A DNA stretch of 64,000 nt from Cellulophaga baltica (GTDB lineage: Bacteria > Bacteroidota > Bacteroidia > Flavobacteriales > Flavobacteriaceae), in contig NZ_JAHKQN010000013.1 of assembly GCF_018861125.1 (NCBI RefSeq), forward strand, positions 660,599-724,598. The letters are read 5' to 3'. Shown one piece after another: positions 56,574 to 64,000 of the stretch (position 1 is its first letter; every line of letters starts with the position of its first letter). The translations under genes and the position numbers were made by a program. The notes under the pieces were generated by a model. It was given only the letters and a program-made list of their open reading frames with translations, was not told where the DNA came from and made no database searches.

Positions 56574-57536
56574 TTAAAATCCGGGTTTTATTTTTTGCTT
56601 ATATATTGAAGCCTTTACTGTATTATGAATTGCGGTATATGCATCAACCAGCTCTTCATATATTTTATTTGACAACTTAATATCATCTAGCATATAATCT
56701 AATGATTCTTCTAATACTTGAATAGCTTCACGGTATTTTTTTTTGTGATTTAGCGCGACACCTCTTGCATAATAGAAATAAGGTTGTGCTGGGTAGTTTT
56801 CTAACGCATCTTTTGATAGGTTATCAAGTAAAATATAGCTCTTACTTCGTAGTAAACCTAATATTCTAGTTTTGTAATGCTCAATAGTAGTATTTTCATC
56901 AGTCGAATTACCGCTTTTACTTTTTGTATTGTTTGTAGTACTAAAACTAAAACTTGTTGACTTTTCTTCTGCTTGCTTTATACTGACTTTTAATTTGGAG
57001 TTTAATTTCCTGGTGAAATCAGATGGTTCTAAGGTGTTTAGAACTGCGGTAGTTGCTAAAAAATTATTGTGGTCATAATAAATTTCAGCAAGATTTTGTT
57101 TAAAGATGATATTTCCTTCAGGTATTTGATTTTTAATAGTACCAATGCTACTTCTTTTAGAACTTAAAATTGTAACTAAAGTATTTAAATACCAATAATT
57201 TTCAGGGTCAGAGTTTACAGCGTTTATTGCGTATTCTTCCGCTAAATCATATTGTTTGGTTTCTTTGTATGCTTTAGCTAATTCAAAATCTACTACATTA
57301 TTATCATCTTTTATTCTTTTACAGTCTAGTAATAAATTAATGGTTTTGTCATAATTTTCTATACCTTTTTGTTTTAATGCTTCAAAAAATGCTTCTTGAA
57401 AAGTATCAGAATATTCTTCTAAAAATAATGATGCACTGTCTTCATTGTTTAAAGTGTTTTTTTCTTGCGCAAAGCTAACGCTAGAGATTAGTAAAAACCC
57501 CAAGCAAGAATAAAAACAATTGTGTGCTTTTTTCAT
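56574..57536 (-). CDS. Exported tetratricopeptide-repeat protein
   Basis: This protein of 320 residues is read from the ATG at 57536 (MKKAHNCFYSCLGFLL), which gives a signal peptide ending VSFAQ. An ATG 15 bp upstream is less likely because it would leave the -7 box (57556-57563) only 4 bp away. TPR helix pairs are visible (FELAKAYKETKQYDLAEEYA, NSDPENYWYLNTLVTIL, PYFYYARGVALNHKKKYREAIQVLEESL). A Ser/Thr/Asn-rich spacer (about 185-215) divides them. It is probably periplasmic. It starts the operon with DUF4292 and the EnvC-like protein, so a role in wall or envelope assembly is likely. Confidence 0.88.
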   Translation of the reverse strand: MKKAHNCFYSCLGFLLISSVSFAQEKNTLNNEDSASLFLEEYSDTFQEAFFEALKQKGIENYDKTINLLLDCKRIKDDNNVVDFELAKAYKETKQYDLAEEYAINAVNSDPENYWYLNTLVTILSSKRSSIGTIKNQIPEGNIIFKQNLAEIYYDHNNFLATTAVLNTLEPSDFTRKLNSKLKVSIKQAEEKSTSFSFSTTNNTKSKSGNSTDENTTIEHYKTRILGLLRSKSYILLDNLSKDALENYPAQPYFYYARGVALNHKKKYREAIQVLEESLDYMLDDIKLSNKIYEELVDAYTAIHNTVKASIYKQKIKPGF

Positions 57537-57555
57537 TATAACTCTTAACAATAAT

Positions 57556-57563
57556 CAAAAATA
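57556..57563 (-). promoter_or_regulatory. -7 box TATTTTTG for the TPR-DUF4292-EnvC operon
   Basis: A perfect TAnnTTTG on the minus strand, 19 bp before the ATG at 57536. It follows the terminator of the upstream gene, so the three-gene operon can start here. Confidence 0.5.
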
Positions 57564-57621
57564 AGAATAACTATTGGCAAACAATAAATGTACCAACCTT
57601 AATATGAATTCGTTTAAAACA

Positions 57622-57665
57622 AAAATGTACTAATCGATCATATATTGACCAAATTAGTACATTTT
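57622..57665 (-). terminator. Terminator after the nucleotidyltransferase gene
   Basis: A perfect 13-bp stem (57622-57634 with 57653-57665) with an 18-nt loop and T-rich end on the minus strand lies 23 bp beyond the gene stop. Confidence 0.75.
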
Positions 57666-57688
57666 AAATATTTGTTTTTAAACTTTAA

Positions 57689-58705
57689 CTATTCTAAAAC
57701 AGAATAATCGCCAATACTTACGGTTTCAAAATTACCATTGTATTTTGCATGGTTACCAATCATTGCATTATCAAGATTGGCGTTTGTTATTTTTGTATTT
57801 GTTTGTATGATGCTGTTTTTTATAGTAGAATTTTCTATTTCAGTATTATCACCTATTGATACAAAAGGCCCTACAGTTGTATTTTTTAATACTACATTCT
57901 CACCAATAAAACAAGGTTCAACAATATTTGCATTTTCTAATTTTACAGTTTTTGAAATTAATGTCTCTCCATCTTTTTCTAAAAACCCTAACATTCTTTG
58001 GTTAGTTTCAACAGTAACATTTTTGTTACCACAATCCATCCATTCACTTACAGTACCCGTTTTAAATATTTTACCATTTTGCATCATACGTTTAATACCA
58101 TCATTAATTTGGTATTCACCGCCATGAATAATGTTATTATCCAATACGTATTGCAATTCATTTTTAAGAACCGCAACATCTTTAAAGTAATAGATACCTA
58201 TTACTGCTTGATCACTTACAAATGTTTCTGGTTTTTCTACGAGTTCAACTATCTCTTCTTTCTCGTTTAAATTTACAACACCGTACGCTGAAGGATTTTC
58301 CACTTTCTTAGTCCAAATAACACTATCAGCATCTTTATCTAAATTAAAATCTGCTCGTATCAATGTATCAGCATAGGCGATAACTGCTGGTCCGCTTAGT
58401 GAAGGTTCTGCACACATAATTGCGTGCCCCGTTCCTTTTGGATCTAATTGTCTGTAAATACTTGGTTTTGCACCTAATTCGATTGCTAATTCTTTTAAGC
58501 TCTCGACAACATCTTCCCCAAAAAATGCTGGATCACCTAATATAAAAGCAATTTCATCAATATCTTCATTTAATACTCCTGCAATGTCTGAAACCAATCT
58601 GTGTACAATCGGTTTTCCTGCAACTGGTATTAATGGTTTAGGTACTGTTAAAGTATGAGGCCTTAATCGTGAACCACGACCAGCCATCGGTACTATAATT
58701 TTCAT
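57689..58705 (-). CDS. Sugar-phosphate nucleotidyltransferase with left-handed beta-helix tail
   Basis: This 338-residue cytoplasmic enzyme starts MKIIVPMAGRGSRLRPHT, the NTP-transferase signature, with PKPLIPVAGKPI. The catalytic region includes DPKGTGHAI and AYADTLIRADF. From about 245 a hexapeptide-repeat helix follows (IVEPCFIGENVVLKN, TVGPFVSIGDNTEIEN, STIKNSIIQTNTKI). It joins a sugar-1-phosphate to a nucleotide for glycan precursors, probably dTDP- or UDP-sugar type; the exact substrate is not determined. It is the third gene in the flippase-dut-nucleotidyltransferase group. Confidence 0.88.
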   Translation of the reverse strand: MKIIVPMAGRGSRLRPHTLTVPKPLIPVAGKPIVHRLVSDIAGVLNEDIDEIAFILGDPAFFGEDVVESLKELAIELGAKPSIYRQLDPKGTGHAIMCAEPSLSGPAVIAYADTLIRADFNLDKDADSVIWTKKVENPSAYGVVNLNEKEEIVELVEKPETFVSDQAVIGIYYFKDVAVLKNELQYVLDNNIIHGGEYQINDGIKRMMQNGKIFKTGTVSEWMDCGNKNVTVETNQRMLGFLEKDGETLISKTVKLENANIVEPCFIGENVVLKNTTVGPFVSIGDNTEIENSTIKNSIIQTNTKITNANLDNAMIGNHAKYNGNFETVSIGDYSVLE

Positions 58706-58751
58706 AATGTTTTGTATTTGTTGATACTTATTAATGTAAATACGGTGCTTT

Positions 58752-59186
58752 TTATTTTACACCTGTACTGCCAAAACCACCTTCACCCCTCTTTGTTTCG
58801 GTAAGTTCTGTTACTAAATTCCATTTTGCACGTTCATGTTTAGCTATTACTAGCTGTGCGATTCGTTCTCCGTTTTCTATTACAAATTCATTATTTGATA
58901 AGTTTACAAGTATAACGCCAATTTCTCCTCTATAGTCTGCATCTATGGTTCCTGGTGCATTCAAAACGGTAATTCCTTTTTTTACCGCCAATCCACTTCT
59001 TGGTCTAACTTGTGCTTCAAACCCTATGGGTAATTCAATAAAAAGTCCAGTCTTTACAATTATACGTTCTAAGGGTTTAAGTGTTATTACTTGAGCCAAA
59101 TTGGCTCTTAAATCCATTCCTGCCGAAGCTAAAGTTTCATATTCAGGTAAGTCGTGATTTGATTTATTAATAATTTTTATTTCCAT
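58752..59186 (-). CDS. dut: dUTP diphosphatase
   Basis: This 144-residue trimeric enzyme splits dUTP to dUMP and pyrophosphate. It keeps the five dUTPase motifs: AGMDLRANL (1), RPRSGLA (2), [17 protein letters not shown] (3, with the catalytic Asp), GERIAQLV (4) and [10 protein letters not shown] (5). Length is normal. It starts 22 bp after the flippase gene and ends 46 bp before the nucleotidyltransferase, as part of one minus-strand operon. Confidence 0.97.
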   Translation of the reverse strand: MEIKIINKSNHDLPEYETLASAGMDLRANLAQVITLKPLERIIVKTGLFIELPIGFEAQVRPRSGLAVKKGITVLNAPGTIDADYRGEIGVILVNLSNNEFVIENGERIAQLVIAKHERAKWNLVTELTETKRGEGGFGSTGVK

Positions 59187-59208
59187 CTGATGTGTTGTTT
59201 TTTGTAAA

Positions 59209-60672
59209 CTATTTTTTTTTGATAAAAACTTGTCTTAGTTTTTCATTTTCAAGTTTATAAGTCATTCCTAAAAATATAATTAATAATACACTCCCTGCTA
59301 TAAGGTTTCTATTAAAAACATAAAATGATAGTATTGAAAATAGGATTGATATTGATAAATAAAATCCTATTTTTCTAAGATTATATGGTATCGGATAATT
59401 TTTTTTCCCAAACCAATAGGAGAGTATCATCATTGTTCCGTAAGCTAACAATGTTGCAATTGCTGATGCCATGTAACTTAATGTTGGTATTAATATTAAA
59501 TTTATTATTAATGTTATTGCAGCCCCTATACATGATATAAATGCACCATATCTTGTTTTATCGGTCACTTTGTACCAAACGGAGAGATTGTGGTATATTC
59601 CTAAAAAAAAATTTGCTAGTATTATAAGTGGTACAATTTTCATTGCTTCCCAGTATGCTTCATTGTTCACAAAAATGTATTTTAAAACATCTGAAAAAAC
59701 AATAACAGATAATAAAATTACTGATCCTATAATTACAAAATAATCTGTAATTTGAGCATAAGCTTTTTGCGGATTTTTTGTGTTTGAATGACTAAAAAAG
59801 AAAGGTTCTATTCCCATTCTAAATGCTGTAGCAAACAATGTCATAAATAATGCTAGTTTATAACAAGCTGCATATTTTCCGATTTCTATTTCTGCTATTT
59901 TCTCTGGTAACAACCAGCTTAGTAAAATTCTATCAAAAACTTCATTTATTGTATACGCAATTCCAGCAACTAAAACAGGCATTGCATAGTTCATCATCTT
60001 TCTCCAAAGCTCTTTGTTAAAAATGTACTTATTTTTTATATACAAATTGGACATAAATAGAAGCGTTATACTGCTTGCAAATAAATTTGATAAGAATATG
60101 TATGATATTTGATAATCTTGCCTGTAAACACTTTCAAAAATTGACTCTGGATTGTTTTCAATCAACTTTGGAAGGAGTATTAAGAAGAATATGTTCAAAC
60201 CTAAATTAATAGAAACATTAGCAATTTTTATAATTGCATATTTCATTGGTTTTTCATTCGCTCTAAGCCAAGAAAAGGGGATTATTACTAAAGTATCTAG
60301 TACTAGTATATAAATTGCATATTCAATGTATTTGACATGAATATTAGAAATGTTTGCAAATTGATTTTTAAATATAAAAGCGAAGGTAAAAAATATGCCT
60401 GTAGATATTAGTATTGAAATTAATGAGGTCGATACTACTTGTGACCTGTCATTAGACTTATGAAAGAATCTAAAAAAAGCGGTTTCCATTCCATAAGCTA
60501 AAAAGACATTAAATATTGCAAACCATGAAAATATAATTGAAACCTCTCCATATAAACCTGGTGGCATAACATCAGTATATAAACGTACCAGAAAAAATGA
60601 CAACATTCTTGGTAGTACTGTAGCTAAACCATATATAAAGGTTTGTTTAAAAAGTTTCTTAAATGGATTCAA
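59209..60672 (-). CDS. Polysaccharide flippase (Wzx/MATE-like oligosaccharide exporter)
   Basis: This 487-residue integral membrane protein has about fourteen hydrophobic segments and the Polysacc_synt start [38 protein letters not shown]. Later stretches ([30 protein letters not shown]) are typical of the flavobacterial homologues. Such proteins move lipid-linked glycans across the inner membrane. Its neighbours, dut and a sugar nucleotidyltransferase, support a surface-glycan role. It is the first gene of the operon; a near -7 motif only partly fits the consensus. Confidence 0.92.
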   Translation of the reverse strand: MNPFKKLFKQTFIYGLATVLPRMLSFFLVRLYTDVMPPGLYGEVSIIFSWFAIFNVFLAYGMETAFFRFFHKSNDRSQVVSTSLISILISTGIFFTFAFIFKNQFANISNIHVKYIEYAIYILVLDTLVIIPFSWLRANEKPMKYAIIKIANVSINLGLNIFFLILLPKLIENNPESIFESVYRQDYQISYIFLSNLFASSITLLFMSNLYIKNKYIFNKELWRKMMNYAMPVLVAGIAYTINEVFDRILLSWLLPEKIAEIEIGKYAACYKLALFMTLFATAFRMGIEPFFFSHSNTKNPQKAYAQITDYFVIIGSVILLSVIVFSDVLKYIFVNNEAYWEAMKIVPLIILANFFLGIYHNLSVWYKVTDKTRYGAFISCIGAAITLIINLILIPTLSYMASAIATLLAYGTMMILSYWFGKKNYPIPYNLRKIGFYLSISILFSILSFYVFNRNLIAGSVLLIIFLGMTYKLENEKLRQVFIKKK

Positions 60673-60790
60673 CGTTGAAATATTAGAGCTTAAAAGTACT
60701 TATTTAAAGCCTTAGAACAAAGTAAGTTGTTTTCGTTTAGAAAGAATAGTTTAGCTAATTTATTGTTAAGCTAACCAGCAATTTCTTAAA

Positions 60791-60828
60791 ATAGAAAAAA
60801 CCTCATGTTAAGATGAGGTTTTTTCTAT
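60791..60828 (-). terminator. ATP synthase operon terminator
   Basis: A perfect 16-bp stem (60791-60806 with 60813-60828) with A and T runs lies 20 bp beyond atpG. It ends the operon after atpG, which shows atpD and atpC are elsewhere. Confidence 0.93.
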
Positions 60829-60848
60829 TTTTAAATAATTTGAAGTAT

Positions 60849-61709
60849 TTAGTTATTTAATGCTTCAGCACCACCAACAATTTCTAATATTTCATTAGTA
60901 ATTGCAGCTTGTCTGGCTTTATTATAAGTTAACTTCAATTGATCTCTTAATTCTGTTGCGTTATCTGTTGCTTTATGCATAGCAGTCATACGAGCACCAT
61001 GTTCACTAGCAAATGAATCGCGAATAGCTTTATATAATTGTGTCTTAAGTGACTTTGGTATTAATTGCTCTACAATTTCTAATTTTGATGGCTCATATAC
61101 GTAATCTGCAGCATTTGTTTCTTCAGATGTTACAGGAACAATCGGTAAAAATTGCTCAGTCATGATAATTTGAGTAGCAGCATTTTTGAACTTATTGTAA
61201 ACAATTTCAATTTTATCATAAGAACCATCGGTGAATATCCCCATTAATTCTTCGGCAATTGCAGCTACATTATCAAAAGTAAGCTCGTCATAAATATCGC
61301 TATGGTTATTAATAACGGTATATTTTTTTTCTAAAATATCGTTAGCTTTTTTACCAATAGCCATAAAGTGAACTTGCTTACCTGCGTAAATTTCATTTGC
61401 TAAAACTGTAGTTTGTTTAATGATGTTTGTATTAAAAGCACCACATAAACCTCTGTTTGAAGTTATAGCTACAATCAAAACTTTATTTACTTCGCGGTTA
61501 TCAGCATATTGACTTCCAGATTCAGCATTTAAACTAGCACTTAAACTTTGTAAAAGTTCCGTAAGCTTATCCGAATAAGGACGCATAGCAGTAATTGCAT
61601 CCTGTGCTTTCTTCAGTTTTGCAGCTGATACCATTTTCATAGCACTAGTAATCTGCATCGTTGAAGAAACGGATGATATTCTGTTACGTATTTCTTTTAA
61701 GTTTGCCAT
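60849..61709 (-). CDS. atpG: ATP synthase F1 subunit gamma
   Basis: This 286-residue central stalk subunit starts MANLKEIRNRISSVSSTMQITSAMKMVSAAKL, the usual N-terminal helix. SNRGLCGAFNTNI and the C-terminal SEHGARMTAMHKATDNATEL are diagnostic. It rotates inside the alpha3-beta3 ring. It is the last gene of atpF-atpH-atpA-atpG, 69 bp after atpA, with a terminator following. Confidence 0.97.
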   Translation of the reverse strand: MANLKEIRNRISSVSSTMQITSAMKMVSAAKLKKAQDAITAMRPYSDKLTELLQSLSASLNAESGSQYADNREVNKVLIVAITSNRGLCGAFNTNIIKQTTVLANEIYAGKQVHFMAIGKKANDILEKKYTVINNHSDIYDELTFDNVAAIAEELMGIFTDGSYDKIEIVYNKFKNAATQIIMTEQFLPIVPVTSEETNAADYVYEPSKLEIVEQLIPKSLKTQLYKAIRDSFASEHGARMTAMHKATDNATELRDQLKLTYNKARQAAITNEILEIVGGAEALNN

Positions 61710-61778
61710 TCTGTATTTAGAATTGAGTATTGATTACTATGTTTTTAAATGTAGCAATCAATACTGAATGAAATCTAA

Positions 61779-63353
61779 TTAATATTTTGCTGATAATTCT
61801 TTTGATACTGATACTAAAACATCAATAACTTCATCAGTTAATTTACCTGATTTTAAAGTATCTAATGTATCTCTATGTTTAGCATTTAAGAACTCAATGA
61901 AATCACGTTCAAATTCTTTTACTTTATTAACAGGAACATTTTTTAATAAGTTTTTAGATCCAGCATAAATAATTGCAACCTGATCTTCAACTGTATAAGG
62001 GTCGTTTTGAGCTTGCTTTAAAATCTCAACATTACGACGACCTTTTTCAATTACATTTAAAGTAGCGGCATCTAAATCAGAACCAAACTTTGCGAAAGCT
62101 TCTAGCTCACGGAATTGTGCTTGATCTAGTTTTAATGTACCAGATACTTTTTTCATTGATTTTATCTGTGCGTTACCACCAACACGAGATACAGAAATAC
62201 CTACGTTTATTGCCGGTCGTACACCTTGGTTAAATAAATCTTGTTCTAAGAATATTTGACCATCAGTAATAGAAATTACGTTTGTTGGAATATAAGCAGA
62301 AACATCACCCGCCTGAGTTTCGATAATTGGTAAAGCAGTTAATGAACCACCACCTTTTACGATTGGCTTTAATGCTTCAGGAAGATCATTCATATCTTTT
62401 GCAATAGCATCATTTGCTATAACTTTAGCTGAACGCTCTAATAAACGAGAGTGTAGGTAAAATACATCACCTGGGTAAGCCTCACGTCCTGGTGGTCTTC
62501 TTAATAATAAAGAAACCTCTCTATATGCAACGGCTTGTTTAGATAAATCATCATAAATGATTAATGCAGGTCTACCTGTATCTCTAAAGTACTCACCAAT
62601 TGCTGCACCTGCGAAAGGAGCATAAACTTGCATAGAAGCAGGGTCAGAAGCGTTAGCTGCTACAATAGTAGTATAAGCTAATGCACCGTTATCCTCTAAT
62701 GTTTGAGCAATATTTGCTACTGTAGATGCTTTTTGACCTATAGCAACATATATACAATATACTGGCTTACCAGCATCGTAAAATTCTTTTTGATTTAAGA
62801 TGGCATCAATACAAACAGTTGTTTTACCAGTTTGACGGTCACCAATAACAAGCTCACGTTGACCTCTACCAACAGGAATCATAGCATCAATTGCTTTAAT
62901 ACCAGTTTGTAATGGCTCAGTAACTGGCTCACGATAAACAACACCAGGAGCTTTACGCTCTAATGGTAAATCGTAAAGGTCCCCAGAAATAGCACCTTTA
63001 CCATCTATTGGCTGTCCTAATGTATTAACAACACGACCAACAATACCTTCACCAACTTTTATAGAAGCAATTGTTTGTGTACGTTTTACAACAGTACCTT
63101 CTTTAATATCTCTTGATGGGCTTAACAATACAACACCAACGTTGTCTTCTTCTAAGTTAAGAACGATACCTTGCAATCCGCCTTCAAATTCAACTAACTC
63201 ACCATATTGTGCATTAGATAATCCGTAAACTCTTGCGATACCATCACCAATTTGCAAAACTGTACCTACTTCGTCTAAAGATGCACTAGCTTCAAATCCT
63301 GATAACTGTTGTTTTAATATTGCTGATACTTCAGCGGCTTTTACTCCTGCCAT
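61779..63353 (-). CDS. atpA: ATP synthase F1 subunit alpha
   Basis: This 524-residue subunit has the Walker A motif [13 protein letters not shown] (near 170). [46 protein letters not shown] and the [12 protein letters not shown] block follow in order. Alpha carries the non-catalytic nucleotide sites of F1 at the inner membrane. It lies between atpH (56 bp upstream) and atpG. Confidence 0.99.
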   Translation of the reverse strand: MAGVKAAEVSAILKQQLSGFEASASLDEVGTVLQIGDGIARVYGLSNAQYGELVEFEGGLQGIVLNLEEDNVGVVLLSPSRDIKEGTVVKRTQTIASIKVGEGIVGRVVNTLGQPIDGKGAISGDLYDLPLERKAPGVVYREPVTEPLQTGIKAIDAMIPVGRGQRELVIGDRQTGKTTVCIDAILNQKEFYDAGKPVYCIYVAIGQKASTVANIAQTLEDNGALAYTTIVAANASDPASMQVYAPFAGAAIGEYFRDTGRPALIIYDDLSKQAVAYREVSLLLRRPPGREAYPGDVFYLHSRLLERSAKVIANDAIAKDMNDLPEALKPIVKGGGSLTALPIIETQAGDVSAYIPTNVISITDGQIFLEQDLFNQGVRPAINVGISVSRVGGNAQIKSMKKVSGTLKLDQAQFRELEAFAKFGSDLDAATLNVIEKGRRNVEILKQAQNDPYTVEDQVAIIYAGSKNLLKNVPVNKVKEFERDFIEFLNAKHRDTLDTLKSGKLTDEVIDVLVSVSKELSAKY

Positions 63354-63409
63354 GTTATTAAAGATATAAGTTGTGGTACAAATATAATTTTTCTACCACG
63401 TTATTATAA

Positions 63410-63949
63410 TTATAAACTGTTTGTAAATTCTCTTTTTAAATTTCCTAATTTACTCGCGATGCTTGCATCATATTGTAAATCTCCAACTCTAAGTACAAAA
63501 CCACCAAGAATTTTTTCGTCAATTGTATTTTTTACAACAACTTTTTTCCCAGTTAATTCAACTACTTTGTCTAATATTTTTTTCTCTAAATCAGAAGTTA
63601 AAGGTACTGCAGTTGTAACAAAAGCTACACCTTGCCCTTTTAACTCTTCATTTAATATAATATATTTTAGAGCTACTTCATTTAAAAGTCCTACTCTTTT
63701 ATTGTCAATTAAAACATCAACTAAACCTTGAGTGATTTGATTTGAACCTTTAAAAATTTCAGAAATAATGTTCTTTTTATCTGAACTTTTAACAACAGGG
63801 CTATTTAACACATCTGATAGCTCTTTGTTTTCATTTATAGTTTGAGCAATAGAACGCATATCTTCCTCTAAAGCAGGTAATGCTTTATTTTCAACCGCTT
63901 GGTCTAAGGTTGCTTTTGCGTATCGTAATGCTGCTCTAGATTCGCTCAT
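63410..63949 (-). CDS. atpH: ATP synthase F1 subunit delta
   Basis: This 179-residue subunit joins F1 to the peripheral stalk. The start ESRAALRYAKATLDQA is typical, as is the C-terminal ILGGFVLRVGDLQYDASIASKLGNLKREF. It starts 4 bp after the atpF stop and is followed by atpA. Confidence 0.96.
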   Translation of the reverse strand: MSESRAALRYAKATLDQAVENKALPALEEDMRSIAQTINENKELSDVLNSPVVKSSDKKNIISEIFKGSNQITQGLVDVLIDNKRVGLLNEVALKYIILNEELKGQGVAFVTTAVPLTSDLEKKILDKVVELTGKKVVVKNTIDEKILGGFVLRVGDLQYDASIASKLGNLKREFTNSL

Positions 63950-63953
63950 GCTT

Positions 63954-64000
63954 CTAGTTTAATTTGATATCACCTAACATATTTTCAACCAATTGTAATT
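63954..64000 (-). CDS. atpF: ATP synthase F0 subunit b, C-terminal end only
   Basis: Only the last 14 codons and a TAG stop lie in the window (ending VENMLGDIKLN). This end fits AtpF, and the position directly before atpH supports it. The rest lies beyond the right edge. Confidence 0.75.
   Translation of the reverse strand, partial: LQLVENMLGDIKLN

Overview
The window is chromosomal DNA from a member of the Bacteroidota, almost certainly family Flavobacteriaceae. It is AT-rich (about one third G+C by eye). It carries the gliding lipoprotein gene gldH, a type IX secretion (T9SS) adhesin locus, PorP/SprF-family and CHU_C (type B) sorting proteins, Bacteroidota-type promoters (TAnnTTTG), DUF4175/DUF4837/DUF4292 genes, and a split ATP synthase operon (atpF-atpH-atpA-atpG without atpD/atpC). 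I see no tRNA, rRNA, CRISPR array, insertion sequence or prophage.

Layout. (1) 1-16759, minus strand: a cell-surface locus. It holds the first 3929 codons of a giant SprB-repeat adhesin that runs off the left edge, a PorP/SprF-like outer-membrane barrel fused to two SPOR-like domains, and a 752-residue Ig-like protein with a T9SS type B C-terminus. The adhesin and the two-gene operon each have a promoter with the same unusual arrangement: two ACAACAT heptamers 21 bp apart and a CATATTTG -7 box at an identical distance, with no -33 box. (2) 17-21.5 kb: glnS, an SPFH/stomatin protein and gltX. (3) 21.7-29 kb: a TTG-initiated DUF4175 membrane protein, ybeY, mnmG and a SAM methyltransferase. Two perfect parS palindromes flank mnmG, one inside the last codons of ybeY, followed by an extremely T-rich gene-free stretch. 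(4) 29-38.5 kb: a helical-repeat protein, YiaA-like protein, OmpH, DoxX-like protein, holB, pgk, an MltD-type lytic transglycosylase with a striking nested-hairpin leader, DUF4837 and DUF6747. (5) 38.9-45.9 kb: a 3-oxoacid CoA-transferase pair, the ricT-gldH-mrcA operon and trhO. (6) 46-51.5 kb: recA, a lipoprotein, an ECF sigma factor with a combined anti-sigma/outer-membrane-barrel partner, plsC and trpS. (7) 51.8-60.7 kb: dprA, a membrane protein joining HU-type and SPOR domains, a thioesterase, a degenerate LytM (EnvC-like) protein, DUF4292, a TPR protein, a sugar nucleotidyltransferase, dut and a flippase. (8) 60.8-64 kb: atpG, atpA, atpH and the end of atpF.

Most of the window is conserved housekeeping sequence for cell-envelope growth, translation, DNA processing and energy. 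The most distinctive parts are the adhesin locus with its matched promoters and higher-order repeats, the parS pair around mnmG, the mltD leader, and several proteins that appear to bridge compartments (SprF-SPOR, HU-TM-SPOR, anti-sigma-barrel). All functions are read from sequence motifs and family knowledge; no search was run.
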